Shown in pieces: positions 15,775-23,854 of a stretch of DNA of 30,751 nt (its first letter is position 1; every line of letters begins with the position of its first letter). The stretch comes from G020354785 sp964534745 (lineage in GTDB: Bacteria; Bacteroidota; Bacteroidia; Bacteroidales; UBA10428). Under the pieces are notes generated by a model, which saw only the letters and a list, made by a program, of their open reading frames with translations, searched no databases and had not been told where the DNA came from. The position numbers and the translations under genes were made by a program. The DNA lies in NCBI GenBank assembly GCA_964534745.1, contig CAZHQW010000047.1, forward strand, positions 1 to 30,751, written 5' to 3'.

Positions 15775-16242
15775 TTAATTAAATGATACAACGACTTTAG
15801 CTGCCTTTATTTCATTAAAATCAATTGCCAGCTTTTTTATTACATACTTTTTTTTCCTGCCTGACTGGTTTTTATCCGGCACTTCTGTTTCAATTTCAAT
15901 ACCTTTCTTAAAAACATTTACCAGCCTGCCTGTTTTTTTGTGTCCGTCTTTTGTGACCACATCAAGGCTTCTTCCCAGGTTTTTTTCAAACTGGACAGGC
16001 AATACCAGCGGCTTGTCCAGTCCCGGTGAAGAAACTTCCAGAGCATAATCATCAATATAGATGCTTAATCTGTCTTTAATTACAGAGCTTAATAGCGAAC
16101 ATTCCTCTATGGTTACCCCTTTCATGCTGTCAACAAACACATTTATCATGGCTGACGGACTAATTTTCATATCCACAATAAATAAGTCCATCTTCCGTGC
16201 TTCTTCATCTATTATCTTTTTAATATGTTCCCGGGCTATCAT
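15775..16242 (-). CDS. rimP: Ribosome maturation factor RimP
   Basis: This 155-residue protein is needed for late 30S subunit assembly. The family hallmarks are the central YALEVSSPGLDKPL motif and the preceding segment CSLLSSVIKDRLSIYIDDYALEV. The C-terminal SH3-like domain shows GRLVNVFKKGIEIET and ends KAAKVVVSFN. Length is typical (about 150). It is the first gene of the rimP-nusA-infB operon, with an ATG at 16242 and a candidate promoter and leader hairpin just upstream. It is divergent from the HD phosphohydrolase gene. Confidence 0.95.
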   Translation of the reverse strand: MIAREHIKKIIDEEARKMDLFIVDMKISPSAMINVFVDSMKGVTIEECSLLSSVIKDRLSIYIDDYALEVSSPGLDKPLVLPVQFEKNLGRSLDVVTKDGHKKTGRLVNVFKKGIEIETEVPDKNQSGRKKKYVIKKLAIDFNEIKAAKVVVSFN

Positions 16243-16259
16243 CAGAGTAAACTTTAATA

Positions 16260-16285
16260 AAATAGGGGACTTGTGTCCCCTATTT
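16260..16285 (-). promoter_or_regulatory. Leader hairpin upstream of rimP
   Basis: A perfect 11-bp inverted repeat, AAATAGGGGAC / GTCCCCTATTT with a TTGT loop, lies between the predicted rimP promoter and the rimP ATG, ending 17 bases before it. In the rimP direction the stem is followed by an A/T-rich TATTAAAG with only a weak U-run. It may be an attenuator, a mRNA-stability element or a protein-binding site. No gene transcribes into it from either side, so it is not an ordinary end-of-gene terminator. Confidence 0.6.
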
Positions 16286-16310
16286 ACCTATATCTTCCAA
16301 AAATCCTATG

Positions 16311-16341
16311 CAAAGCTAACAATAATAGTTAAATTGACAAA
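16311..16341 (-). promoter_or_regulatory. Promoter of the rimP-nusA-infB operon
   Basis: Read on the minus strand, TTTG (16338-16341) is followed after exactly 19 bases by TAGCTTTG (16311-16318). This is a full match to the Bacteroidota primary-sigma consensus TTTG-N19-TAnnTTTG. The expected start near 16305 gives a leader of about 60 bases that contains the 16260-16285 hairpin. Confidence 0.65.
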
Positions 16342-16422
16342 ATAACTTGTTTATAATTTATTGTTTTAAATTAATTTGTATTTTTTATAATAATTCATAT
16401 TATTGAATCATTATAACATTTA

Positions 16423-17712
16423 TTGAACCAGTCTAACAATAGAGTAGTGAACTATTCAGATGCTGACAAGCGAAAAATAATCAATGATCCGGTGCATGGA
16501 TTTATTAAGATACCTTCGGCATTTATCTATGAAATCATTGAACATCCCTTTTTTCAGCGGCTAAGAAGAATAAGGCAATTGGGCTTAACAAGTTATGTTT
16601 ATCCCGGAGCAATGCATACACGTTTTCAGCATGCTTTGGGAACAGCTCACTTAATGGGGATGGCCATTCAAAATATACGCCTTAAAGGATTGGAAATTAC
16701 AGATGAGGAAGCTGAAGCAGCGACAATTGCCATTCTTCTGCATGATATCGGTCACGGACCTTTTTCACATGCTTTGGAGCAGAGTATTATTGAAAATTTT
16801 AATCATGAGGATATATCCGAACTGCTGATGGATGAATTGAATCATAAGTTTAACGGCAGGCTTGATTTGGCACTGCGAATATTCAATAATAAGTATCATA
16901 AGAAATTTCTGCACCAGCTTGTTTCAAGCCAGCTGGATATGGACAGGCTGGACTATCTGAAGCGAGACAGTTTTTATACCGGCGTGTCGGAAGGGGTTAT
17001 TGGCTCTGACAGGATTATCAAGATGTTGAATGTTGTTGAAGATAACCTGGTCGTGGAGGCCAAAGGAATATATTCAATAGAAAACTTTCTAGTAGCACGG
17101 AGGCTTATGTTCTGGCAGGTATATTTACATAAGACAGTGCTGGCTGCAGAAAATCTTGTGTCAAAGATACTGCACAGGGCAAAACAAGTAGCGCGCAATG
17201 ATAAGAATTTTTTTGCTGCAAACGGACTAAATTATTTTTTCAGGAATGATATCACCAGGGATAATTTATTTCGTAAAAGGGATGATATAATAGCCAATTT
17301 TGTTAATCTTGATGATAATGATATTATTGCATCGGTTAAAGTATGGATAAATCACCAGGATAAAGTGCTTTCAACACTTTCCGGTAATCTTATTAACAGG
17401 AAGCTGCCTAAAATTATTATCCGGGAGCAGCCTTTTGAAAGAAATTACCTGGATGAAATGACCAGACAGGCTGCAAAAATCACCGGGTGGAATATTGAGG
17501 ATACCGGTTATATTGTCTTCACAGGCAGCATATCCAACAAGGCATACAGCGAGATGGACGATAAAATTAAAATACTGTATAAATCAGGTGAAACTAAAGA
17601 AATAGTAGACGCTTCAGATATTTTTAACGTCTCTGTCCTGTCAAAAATAGTTAAGAAATATTTTCTGTGCTATCCCGATTTCATGTCAGAGTGGATAAAT
17701 TCAAGATATTAA
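16423..17712 (+). CDS. HD-domain phosphohydrolase (dNTPase/SAMHD1-like)
   Basis: This 429-residue protein is of the HD superfamily related to dGTP triphosphohydrolases. Metal-binding residues are visible in order: H65 in GAMHTRFQHALG, the HD pair H107-D108 in LLHDIGHGPFSHALE, and D172/D177 in LDMDRLDYLKRD. The N-terminal KRKIINDPVHGFIKIP and FFQRLRRIRQLGLTSYVYPGA are typical of the family copy found next to lpxD in Bacteroidota. No ATG is available near the N-terminus. The frame opens with TTG at 16423; a GTG at 16447 is an alternative that would remove eight residues. The substrate is not known. It is divergent from rimP and upstream of the lpxD-lpxC-lpxA set. Confidence 0.9.
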   Translation: MNQSNNRVVNYSDADKRKIINDPVHGFIKIPSAFIYEIIEHPFFQRLRRIRQLGLTSYVYPGAMHTRFQHALGTAHLMGMAIQNIRLKGLEITDEEAEAATIAILLHDIGHGPFSHALEQSIIENFNHEDISELLMDELNHKFNGRLDLALRIFNNKYHKKFLHQLVSSQLDMDRLDYLKRDSFYTGVSEGVIGSDRIIKMLNVVEDNLVVEAKGIYSIENFLVARRLMFWQVYLHKTVLAAENLVSKILHRAKQVARNDKNFFAANGLNYFFRNDITRDNLFRKRDDIIANFVNLDDNDIIASVKVWINHQDKVLSTLSGNLINRKLPKIIIREQPFERNYLDEMTRQAAKITGWNIEDTGYIVFTGSISNKAYSEMDDKIKILYKSGETKEIVDASDIFNVSVLSKIVKKYFLCYPDFMSEWINSRY

Positions 17713-17794
17713 ATTCCATAAATAAAGTTCAATATTTGTGTTAAGTTAACTATATATTGATTAGTTTTGCGCAAACTTTATTTTATGGAATTTA
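17710..17794 (+). repeat. Long inverted repeat spanning the HD gene stop and the lpxD start
   Basis: The arm at 17710-17729 (beginning TAAATTCCATAAA, ending TAAAGTT) is the reverse complement of 17774-17794 (beginning AACTTTATTTT, ending ATGGAATTTA) except for one extra base in the second arm. The 44-base loop holds the predicted lpxD promoter. The first arm begins at the stop codon of the HD gene, and the second contains the lpxD ATG (17785-17787). Confidence 0.8.
17735..17769 (+). promoter_or_regulatory. Probable lpxD promoter
   Basis: TTTG at 17735-17738 is separated by 23 bases from TAGTTTTG at 17762-17769, which fits TAnnTTTG exactly. The spacing is at the long end for Bacteroidota promoters. 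Transcription would start around 17775, about 10 bases before the lpxD ATG and within the second arm of the inverted repeat. The in-frame TTG at 17767 lies inside this promoter, which argues against it as the lpxD start. Confidence 0.5.
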
Positions 17795-18828
17795 CAGCAA
17801 AGGAGATAGCAGAAATTTTAAAGGGAGATATTCTTGGAAATCCGGATGTGAAGGTTTCTGATATATCCAGAATTGAAGAGGGGAAGCCGGGGACACTCTC
17901 ATTCCTGGCAAATCCGAAATATGAAAAATATCTTTTTGAAACAAATGCATCTATAGTACTTGTTAATAAGGACTTGAAAATTGATAAAGATGTAAAAAGT
18001 ACTTTAATAAGGGTTGATGATGCCTACAGGGCATTTGCATCACTTCTGGATATGTATGTTCAGGCGTTGCCACGAAAAAAGGGAATTCACGAGATGGCTG
18101 TAATATGTGAATCTGCTAAAATAGGGAAGGACGTATTTATCGGGGCTTTTTCATATATCGGGGATAATGTGAGCCTGGGAGATAATGTCAGGATATATCC
18201 CAATGTTTATATTGGTGATAATGTTACAATAAAGGATAATACAGTTATTAATCCCGGAGTTAATATATACCATAACTGTATTATTGGTGCTGACTGTGTA
18301 ATACATTCCGGTGTTATTATCGGCAGTGACGGTTTTGGATTTGTACCCCAAAAAGACAGCAATTATAAAAAGATACATCAGATAGGTAATGTCATTATTG
18401 AGGATAATGTTGAGATAGGGGCAAATACATGCATTGACAGGGCAACCATTGGTTCTACAATTTTAAGAAAGGGAGTCAAACTGGATAACCTTATACAGGT
18501 GGCTCACAATGTTGAAATTGGTGAGAACACCGTTATTGCGGCACAAACAGGCATTGCCGGATCGACAAAGATCGGGAAAGATTGTATGATAGCTGCGCAG
18601 GCAGGCATTGTCGGACACCTGAAGATTGCTGATGATGTAAAAATAGGAGCCCAGTCAGGAGTTACAAATGATATTAATAAACAGGGAGAAATCGTTTTGG
18701 GTTCTCCTGCATTAAACATATATACCAAAAGAAGAGTAGTTGCCATATACAGAAATCTGCCCGAACTTCTGAAGAGGATAAATATTCTGGAAGACGAGGT
18801 TAAAAAACTGCGTCAAAAAGAAAAATAA
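17785..18828 (+). CDS. lpxD: UDP-3-O-(3-hydroxyacyl)glucosamine N-acyltransferase
   Basis: This 347-residue enzyme performs the third step of lipid A synthesis, adding the N-linked hydroxyacyl chain from acyl-ACP. An N-terminal uridine-binding domain (residues 1-100, with GKPGTLSFLANPKYEKYL) precedes a left-handed beta-helix of hexapeptide repeats (about 105-300; IGDNVSLGDNVRIYPNVYIG and similar). The catalytic His is H241 in QVAHNVEIGENT, and GSDGFGF (180-186) is a family signature. A C-terminal helix (LPELLKRINILEDEVKKL) closes the trimer. I chose ATG 17785 because the frame's earlier TTG falls inside the predicted promoter. It is followed 89 bases later by lpxC-fabZ. Confidence 0.97.
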   Translation: MEFTAKEIAEILKGDILGNPDVKVSDISRIEEGKPGTLSFLANPKYEKYLFETNASIVLVNKDLKIDKDVKSTLIRVDDAYRAFASLLDMYVQALPRKKGIHEMAVICESAKIGKDVFIGAFSYIGDNVSLGDNVRIYPNVYIGDNVTIKDNTVINPGVNIYHNCIIGADCVIHSGVIIGSDGFGFVPQKDSNYKKIHQIGNVIIEDNVEIGANTCIDRATIGSTILRKGVKLDNLIQVAHNVEIGENTVIAAQTGIAGSTKIGKDCMIAAQAGIVGHLKIADDVKIGAQSGVTNDINKQGEIVLGSPALNIYTKRRVVAIYRNLPELLKRINILEDEVKKLRQKEK

Positions 18829-18917
18829 AAAATTCTTTTTATCCTGATTTCATATTTTTTTATATATTTCGCATTTAATTTTTGGGAATTTATAAGTTGT
18901 TATAATTTTTTGTCTGG

Positions 18918-20318
18918 ATGTCTGATAATCAATGTACGATTTCAAAGCCGGTCACGGTCAGGGGAAGCGGTCTTCATACGGGATTAAAAGCTGAAGTGAC
19001 AATTAAACCGGCTCCTGAGGATCATGGTTATGTTTTTAAACGTACTGACCTTAAAGATAAGCCATTAGTAAAAGCTCTTGCTGAAAATGTTGATACCACT
19101 GAAAGAGGCACATCACTGAAGGAAGATAATGTTCAGATTATAACTATAGAGCATGTCCTGGCATCGTTATACGGACTTGGCATAGACAACGCCCTTATTG
19201 AATTAAACGGACCGGAAGTGCCGATAATGGACGGGAGCTCAAAATATTTCGTCCAGGCTATACTTGATGCAGGTGTTAAACAACAGGAAGCAGAGCGTAA
19301 ATACTACTATCTGAAGGAAAAAGTCGCTTTTACGGATAAAAAAAACGGACTTGAAATTATAGGATACCCGGATGAGGATTTCAGCCTGGATGTACATATT
19401 GATTATAATTCAAAAGTGCTGGGAAACCAATATGCTACATTTAGGGATTTTTCCCGGTTTAGTGAAGAAATTGCACGGTGCAGGACATTTGTTTTCCTGC
19501 ATGAGCTGGAATACCTGCAGAAAAACAACCTTATTAAGGGCGGTGACCTGGACAATGCAATTATAATTATAGACCGTCAAGTATCACAGGAAGAGCTTGA
19601 CAGACTGGCAGTATTGTTTAATAAGCCCAAAATAAAAGTAAGGTCCGAAGGTATACTTAATAATCTTGAACTTTATTATCCCAACGAGCCGGCCAGGCAT
19701 AAATTGCTCGATTTGATTGGTGATCTTGCATTGCTTGGTGTCAGGCTAAAAGGTAAAATAATAGCCAATAAACCAGGGCATTATGTAAATACGGAGTTCA
19801 CAAAAATATTGAGAAAAAAAATTAAATATGCCCTTTCAAAACCAAATCCCCCGGAATATGATCCGAATAAGGATCCGGTTTATGACATAAACCAGATAAT
19901 GAAAATGTTACCTCATCGCCCTCCATTCCTGCTGGTAGACAAAATAACATATATGGATAAATGGACCATATGCGGTGTAAAAAACCTGTCAATGAATGAG
20001 CCTTTCTTTGTAGGGCACTTCCCCGATGAACCAATTATGCCCGGTGTTTTGCAGCTTGAATCAATGGCACAGGTCGGGGGAATCCTGCTTATGAGTTTTG
20101 TCCCTGATCCCGAGAATTATTCATTATACTTTATTAAGATTGAAAACGTTAAATTTAAACAAAAAGTCGTGCCCGGTGATACCCTGCTTATACGAATGGT
20201 TTTGAAGGAACCGTTAAGAAGAGGTATTGCATTAACAAACGGACAGGGATTTGTCGGGGATAAATTAGTAATAGAGGCTGATTTTATGGCCCAGATGGCA
20301 AGAAAGCCTGAAAAATAA
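18918..20318 (+). CDS. lpxC-fabZ: Bifunctional UDP-3-O-acyl-GlcNAc deacetylase / 3-hydroxyacyl-ACP dehydratase
   Basis: This is a 466-residue fusion. Residues 1 to about 305 are LpxC, the zinc deacetylase that commits to lipid A synthesis. The metal ligands are H79 (TIEHVLASLYGLG), H261 and D265 (ARHKLLDLIGD), with the catalytic His in NKPGHYVNTEF (H288). Residues about 320-466 are FabZ, which dehydrates 3-hydroxyacyl-ACP, with MLPHRPPFLLVDKI, the active His in GHFPDEPIMPGVLQLE (H367) and Glu E381. The fusion is a hallmark of Bacteroidota. It places in one polypeptide the two enzymes that draw on the hydroxyacyl-ACP pool, LPS on one side and fatty acid elongation on the other. Both active sites look intact. 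lpxA follows 47 bases later. Confidence 0.98.
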   Translation: MSDNQCTISKPVTVRGSGLHTGLKAEVTIKPAPEDHGYVFKRTDLKDKPLVKALAENVDTTERGTSLKEDNVQIITIEHVLASLYGLGIDNALIELNGPEVPIMDGSSKYFVQAILDAGVKQQEAERKYYYLKEKVAFTDKKNGLEIIGYPDEDFSLDVHIDYNSKVLGNQYATFRDFSRFSEEIARCRTFVFLHELEYLQKNNLIKGGDLDNAIIIIDRQVSQEELDRLAVLFNKPKIKVRSEGILNNLELYYPNEPARHKLLDLIGDLALLGVRLKGKIIANKPGHYVNTEFTKILRKKIKYALSKPNPPEYDPNKDPVYDINQIMKMLPHRPPFLLVDKITYMDKWTICGVKNLSMNEPFFVGHFPDEPIMPGVLQLESMAQVGGILLMSFVPDPENYSLYFIKIENVKFKQKVVPGDTLLIRMVLKEPLRRGIALTNGQGFVGDKLVIEADFMAQMARKPEK

Positions 20319-20365
20319 TTAACTTTATGGCCTTAATTAAATAAATCAGCCATCAAAATATAAAT

Positions 20366-21160
20366 ATGAACAAATCATTATCAAATATACATCCCAAAGC
20401 TAAAATTGCAAAAAACGTTGTCGTTGAATCATTTACTACCATAGCAGAAGATGTGGAAATTGATGAAGGAACATGGATAGGTCCTAATGTTACAATAATG
20501 AACGGTGCCAGAATAGGGAAGAACTGCAGGATATTCCCGGGTGCGGTAATCTCGGCCATACCGCAGGATTTGAAATTTAAAGGTGAAATAACAATAGCAA
20601 AAATTGGTGATAATACAACAATAAGGGAGTGTGTAACGGTTAACCGCGGTACCGTTGCCAAGGGCGAAACCATTATTGGCAGTAACTGCCTGCTTATGGC
20701 CTATGTTCATATTGCACATGATTGTATTATTCACGATAACGTTATTCTCTCAAATTGTGTCCAGATTGCAGGAGAGGTTGAAATAGGCGACTGGGCTTAC
20801 ATTGGCGGGATGTCGGTCGCGCATCAGTTTTCAAGGATCGGGAAACATGTGTTTGTTAGCGGTAAGAGCGGGATTCTTATTGATGTACCACCTTATATAA
20901 AAGCAGCAGGCGTACCGGTAGCATATATAGGTATAAATTCGGTCGGACTGCGAAGAAGGGATTTTACAAATGACATGATAAACGAGATACAGGAGATATA
21001 CAGGGTTATATACAATAAAGGCATGAACAATTCGCAGGCAATTGACTACCTGCAGGGCAACTTTAAGCAATCTGATGAACGTGATGAAATAATACAATTC
21101 TATGAATCCTCAAAAAGGGGAATAATAAAAAGAAAAACAGGAGAGAACCTCTTCGGTTAA
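20366..21160 (+). CDS. lpxA: UDP-N-acetylglucosamine O-acyltransferase
   Basis: This 264-residue enzyme performs the first step of lipid A synthesis, adding a 3-hydroxyacyl group to UDP-GlcNAc. Hexapeptide repeats build the beta-helix from residue 8 to about 185 (IHPKAKIAKNVVVESF, IGPNVTIMNGARIGKNC). The catalytic His is H118 in VHIAHDC. The active-site neighbours IGGMSVAHQFSRIG and the IPQDLKF loop are present. The C-terminal helical domain carries the NSVGLRRRDF signature. Start and length agree with the family (about 260). It is the last gene of the HD-lpxD-lpxC/fabZ-lpxA series and ends 14 bases from the convergent thiL stop. Confidence 0.98.
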   Translation: MNKSLSNIHPKAKIAKNVVVESFTTIAEDVEIDEGTWIGPNVTIMNGARIGKNCRIFPGAVISAIPQDLKFKGEITIAKIGDNTTIRECVTVNRGTVAKGETIIGSNCLLMAYVHIAHDCIIHDNVILSNCVQIAGEVEIGDWAYIGGMSVAHQFSRIGKHVFVSGKSGILIDVPPYIKAAGVPVAYIGINSVGLRRRDFTNDMINEIQEIYRVIYNKGMNNSQAIDYLQGNFKQSDERDEIIQFYESSKRGIIKRKTGENLFG

Positions 21161-21174
21161 TGTGATGCATATTT

Positions 21175-22215
21175 TTATTTAAGAGAATCCCAGCCCATTG
21201 ATTTAAGTTCTATTGATTTTCCGTCAGCAATAATCATTGTCTTTCCTTCAGTTATTTCAGTAATATGTCCGATTACAGAAATCTGCGGATACCCGGCAAT
21301 CTTATCGAACCCGGATAAAGGAACAGTAAATAAAAGTTCATAATCTTCACCACCATTCAGGGCAGCAACCAGGGGCTCCATATTAAACTCCTTAGCCATT
21401 TTTGCCGTCTCCGGATTAACAGGTATTTTGTCGGCAAATATTTTGCAACCTGTTTTTGATTCGTTGCAGATATGAAACAATTCAGATGAAAGTCCGTCTG
21501 AGATATCAATCATTGAAGTAGGTTTTATTTCCTGTTTTTTTAAGAGCTCAATTATATCTTTCCTTGCCTCAGGCTTAAGCTGCCTTTCCAGAATATATTT
21601 GTATCCTTCAAGGTCGGGCTGGATGCTTATATCTTTCTCAAATATCTTTTTTTCCCTCTCCAGCAGCTGCAATCCCATGTATGCACCCCCCAGGTCTCCC
21701 GATACACATATGAGATCATTAACTTTCGCGCCGTGCCTGTATGTTAAATCCTGCTCCTCAGCCTCACCGACAGCCGTTATAGTGATTGTCATTCCTGTCA
21801 GTGACGAAGAAGTATCCCCTCCGACAACATCCACTCCGTAGTTATTACAGGCCAGATAAATGCCGGAATAAACTTCATCTATCATGCTGGTGGTAAACTT
21901 GCGGGATACGGCTATTGCAATGACTATTTGCCCCGGGTGTGCATTCATCGCATATATGTCCGAAAAATTAACTACTGCCGCTTTATATCCCAGGTGCTTC
22001 AGGGGAGTATAAACAAGGTTAAAATGAATTCCTTCTGTCAGCAAATCGGTAGTTAGAACGACTTTTTTCCTGCTGTAATCTAGAATTGCCGCATCATCGC
22101 CTACGCCGAAAAGCGTACTCCTGTTTTTTAATGATATGTTCCTTGTAAGATACCTGATAAGGGGAAATTCTCCCAGCCTTGAAATATCTTCATTATTAAC
22201 TGTATTGTCCGCCAT
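21175..22215 (-). CDS. thiL: Thiamine-monophosphate kinase
   Basis: This 346-residue ATP-dependent kinase makes thiamine diphosphate from thiamine monophosphate, the last step of the cofactor pathway. Signatures of the PurM/ThiL fold are visible: FGVGDDAAI (36-44), TTDLLTEGIHF (55-65), NFSDIYAMNAHP (83-94), GGDTSSS, the nucleotide segment GDLGGAYMGLQLLE, MIDISDGLSSEL and NGGEDYELLFTV. Length is typical. It is divergent from the suf operon and convergent with lpxA. I saw no TPP riboswitch upstream and no clear promoter in the 145-base gap on its side. Confidence 0.96.
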   Translation of the reverse strand: MADNTVNNEDISRLGEFPLIRYLTRNISLKNRSTLFGVGDDAAILDYSRKKVVLTTDLLTEGIHFNLVYTPLKHLGYKAAVVNFSDIYAMNAHPGQIVIAIAVSRKFTTSMIDEVYSGIYLACNNYGVDVVGGDTSSSLTGMTITITAVGEAEEQDLTYRHGAKVNDLICVSGDLGGAYMGLQLLEREKKIFEKDISIQPDLEGYKYILERQLKPEARKDIIELLKKQEIKPTSMIDISDGLSSELFHICNESKTGCKIFADKIPVNPETAKMAKEFNMEPLVAALNGGEDYELLFTVPLSGFDKIAGYPQISVIGHITEITEGKTMIIADGKSIELKSMGWDSLK

Positions 22216-22253
22216 GCGGTGACCTTTAAAAACCCTGTATTCATCAGCAAATA

Positions 22254-22286
22254 TCTGTATTAATTAAAATAGTTTTTGTATATTTG
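22254..22286 (+). promoter_or_regulatory. Probable suf operon promoter
   Basis: TATATTTG at 22279-22286 is an exact TAnnTTTG. A TCTG at 22254-22257, 21 bases upstream, is a 3-of-4 match to the -33 TTTG. Transcription would start near 22292, directly on the palindrome at 22291-22309, which is a classic repressor position. A second exact TAnnTTTG (TATTTTTG, 22346-22353) lies only 8 bases before the sufB ATG and could drive a nearly leaderless transcript, but it has no -33 partner. Confidence 0.5.
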
Positions 22287-22290
22287 CATT

Positions 22291-22309
22291 ATTTAGAATA
22301 AATCTAAAT
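22291..22309 (+). promoter_or_regulatory. Candidate operator of the suf operon (19-bp palindrome)
   Basis: ATTTAGAATAAATCTAAAT has perfect 7-base arms ATTTAGA / TCTAAAT around five bases. It can also be read as TTAGAAT-A-AATCTAA, the 7-1-7 layout of Fur/PerR boxes. It overlaps the predicted transcription start and recurs with two changes upstream of sodA (360-378). The regulator is unknown; Fur, PerR or a DtxR/MntR-type protein are candidates. Confidence 0.6.
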
Positions 22310-22360
22310 AAAAACAACTGGAATTCTTAAAGCCTTAATATTTATTATTTTTGCAGGATT

Positions 22361-23809
22361 ATGGAAAACGGACAGGATAAAATATTATCGGAAGTAACCG
22401 GAGGTGATTATAAGTACGGGTTTGTTACAAATATTGAAACAGATACTCTTCCAAAAGGGCTGAACGAGGATATAATAAGAAAGATATCTGCAAGGAAAGA
22501 GGAACCGGGATTTTTGCTTGACTTTCGTTTAAAAGCATACAGGCACTGGTTGAAAATGAAAATGCCACGCTGGGCAAATATAAAACTGCCCGAAATAGAT
22601 TTTCAGGATATTATTTATTACGCTGCACCAAGGCAAAGGGTCCGGCCTGGTAGTCTGGATGAGGTGGATCCTGAGCTGATAAGGACTTTTGACAGGCTGG
22701 GGATACCGCTGGACGAGCAGAAAAGGATAACAGGCGTAGCAGTTGATGCGATAATGGACAGTATTTCCGTGAAGACCACCTTCCGTGAAACACTTGCCGA
22801 ACTTGGAATAATATTCTGTTCTTTTGGTGAAGCTGTCAGGGAGCATCCCGACCTGGTAAAAAAATACATGGGAACAGTTGTTCCATACTCCGATAACTTT
22901 TTTGCAGCTTTAAATTCTGCTGTGTTCAGTGACGGATCATTTTGTTATATTCCCAGGGGGGTGAAGTGCCCGATGGAACTTTCAACATATTTCAGGATAA
23001 ATGCCGCCAACACGGGCCAGTTTGAGCGTACACTGATAATAGCGGAAGAAGACAGCTATGTTAGTTATCTTGAAGGATGTACTGCCCCTATGAGGGATGA
23101 AAACCAGCTGCATGCAGCAATTGTTGAAATAATTGCACTTGAGAATGCCGAAGTAAAGTATTCAACTGTCCAGAACTGGTATCCCGGAAATAAACAGGGT
23201 AAAGGGGGTGTATATAATTTTGTAACCAAGCGTGGTTTATGCAAGGGTGATTATTCCAAAATATCATGGACCCAGGTTGAGACAGGTTCAGCCATAACAT
23301 GGAAATATCCCAGTTGCATTCTTATGGGTAAGAATACGGTAGGTGAATTTTATTCGGTTGCTGTTACAAATAACTATCAGCAGGCCGACACCGGCACAAA
23401 GATGATCCATATAGGCGATAATTCAACCAGTACAATAGTATCCAAGGGTATATCCGCAGGTCATAGTCAGAACAGTTACAGGGGACTGGTAAAGGTGTCA
23501 AAGAAAGCAAGGAATGTAAGGAATTTTTCCCAGTGCGATTCTCTGTTGTTGAGCGATAAATGTGGAGCACATACATTTCCCTATATGGAAGTGGACAATA
23601 ATACAGCCATAATTGAGCATGAGGCAACAACGTCAAAGATCAGCGAGGATCAGATTTTTTATTGCAACCAGAGAGGTATTGATACAGAGGTTGCTATCGG
23701 ATTAATTGTTAATGGCTATGCCAGGGAAGTATTGAATAAGCTGCCCATGGAATTTGCGGTCGAAGCCAGGAAGTTACTGCAGATCAGTCTTGAAGGCAGT
23801 GTTGGCTGA
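22361..23809 (+). CDS. sufB: Fe-S cluster assembly scaffold subunit SufB
   Basis: This 482-residue core of the SufBCD scaffold assembles and transfers iron-sulfur clusters. Conserved stretches include YYAAPRQRVRPGSLDEVDPE, the beta-helix segment RGVKCPMELSTYFRINAANTG, LEGCTAP, NWYPGNKQGKGGVYNFVTKRG, and the C-terminal KCGAHTFPYMEVDNNTAIIE with the proposed cluster/persulfide Cys (C401). It then continues EHEATTSKISEDQIFYCNQRGID. Length matches the family (about 480). It is the first gene of sufBCDSE-sufT and is preceded by a candidate promoter and palindromic operator. No disruption is seen. Confidence 0.98.
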   Translation: MENGQDKILSEVTGGDYKYGFVTNIETDTLPKGLNEDIIRKISARKEEPGFLLDFRLKAYRHWLKMKMPRWANIKLPEIDFQDIIYYAAPRQRVRPGSLDEVDPELIRTFDRLGIPLDEQKRITGVAVDAIMDSISVKTTFRETLAELGIIFCSFGEAVREHPDLVKKYMGTVVPYSDNFFAALNSAVFSDGSFCYIPRGVKCPMELSTYFRINAANTGQFERTLIIAEEDSYVSYLEGCTAPMRDENQLHAAIVEIIALENAEVKYSTVQNWYPGNKQGKGGVYNFVTKRGLCKGDYSKISWTQVETGSAITWKYPSCILMGKNTVGEFYSVAVTNNYQQADTGTKMIHIGDNSTSTIVSKGISAGHSQNSYRGLVKVSKKARNVRNFSQCDSLLLSDKCGAHTFPYMEVDNNTAIIEHEATTSKISEDQIFYCNQRGIDTEVAIGLIVNGYAREVLNKLPMEFAVEARKLLQISLEGSVG

Positions 23810-23854
23810 ATAATATATTTATACTATACTATCGCATTAATATTGTTTTAAAAT

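Noticed and set aside
21175..22360. TPP riboswitch for thiL
   Set aside because: The leader between thiL and the suf promoter region is short and shows none of the conserved TPP-sensor segments.
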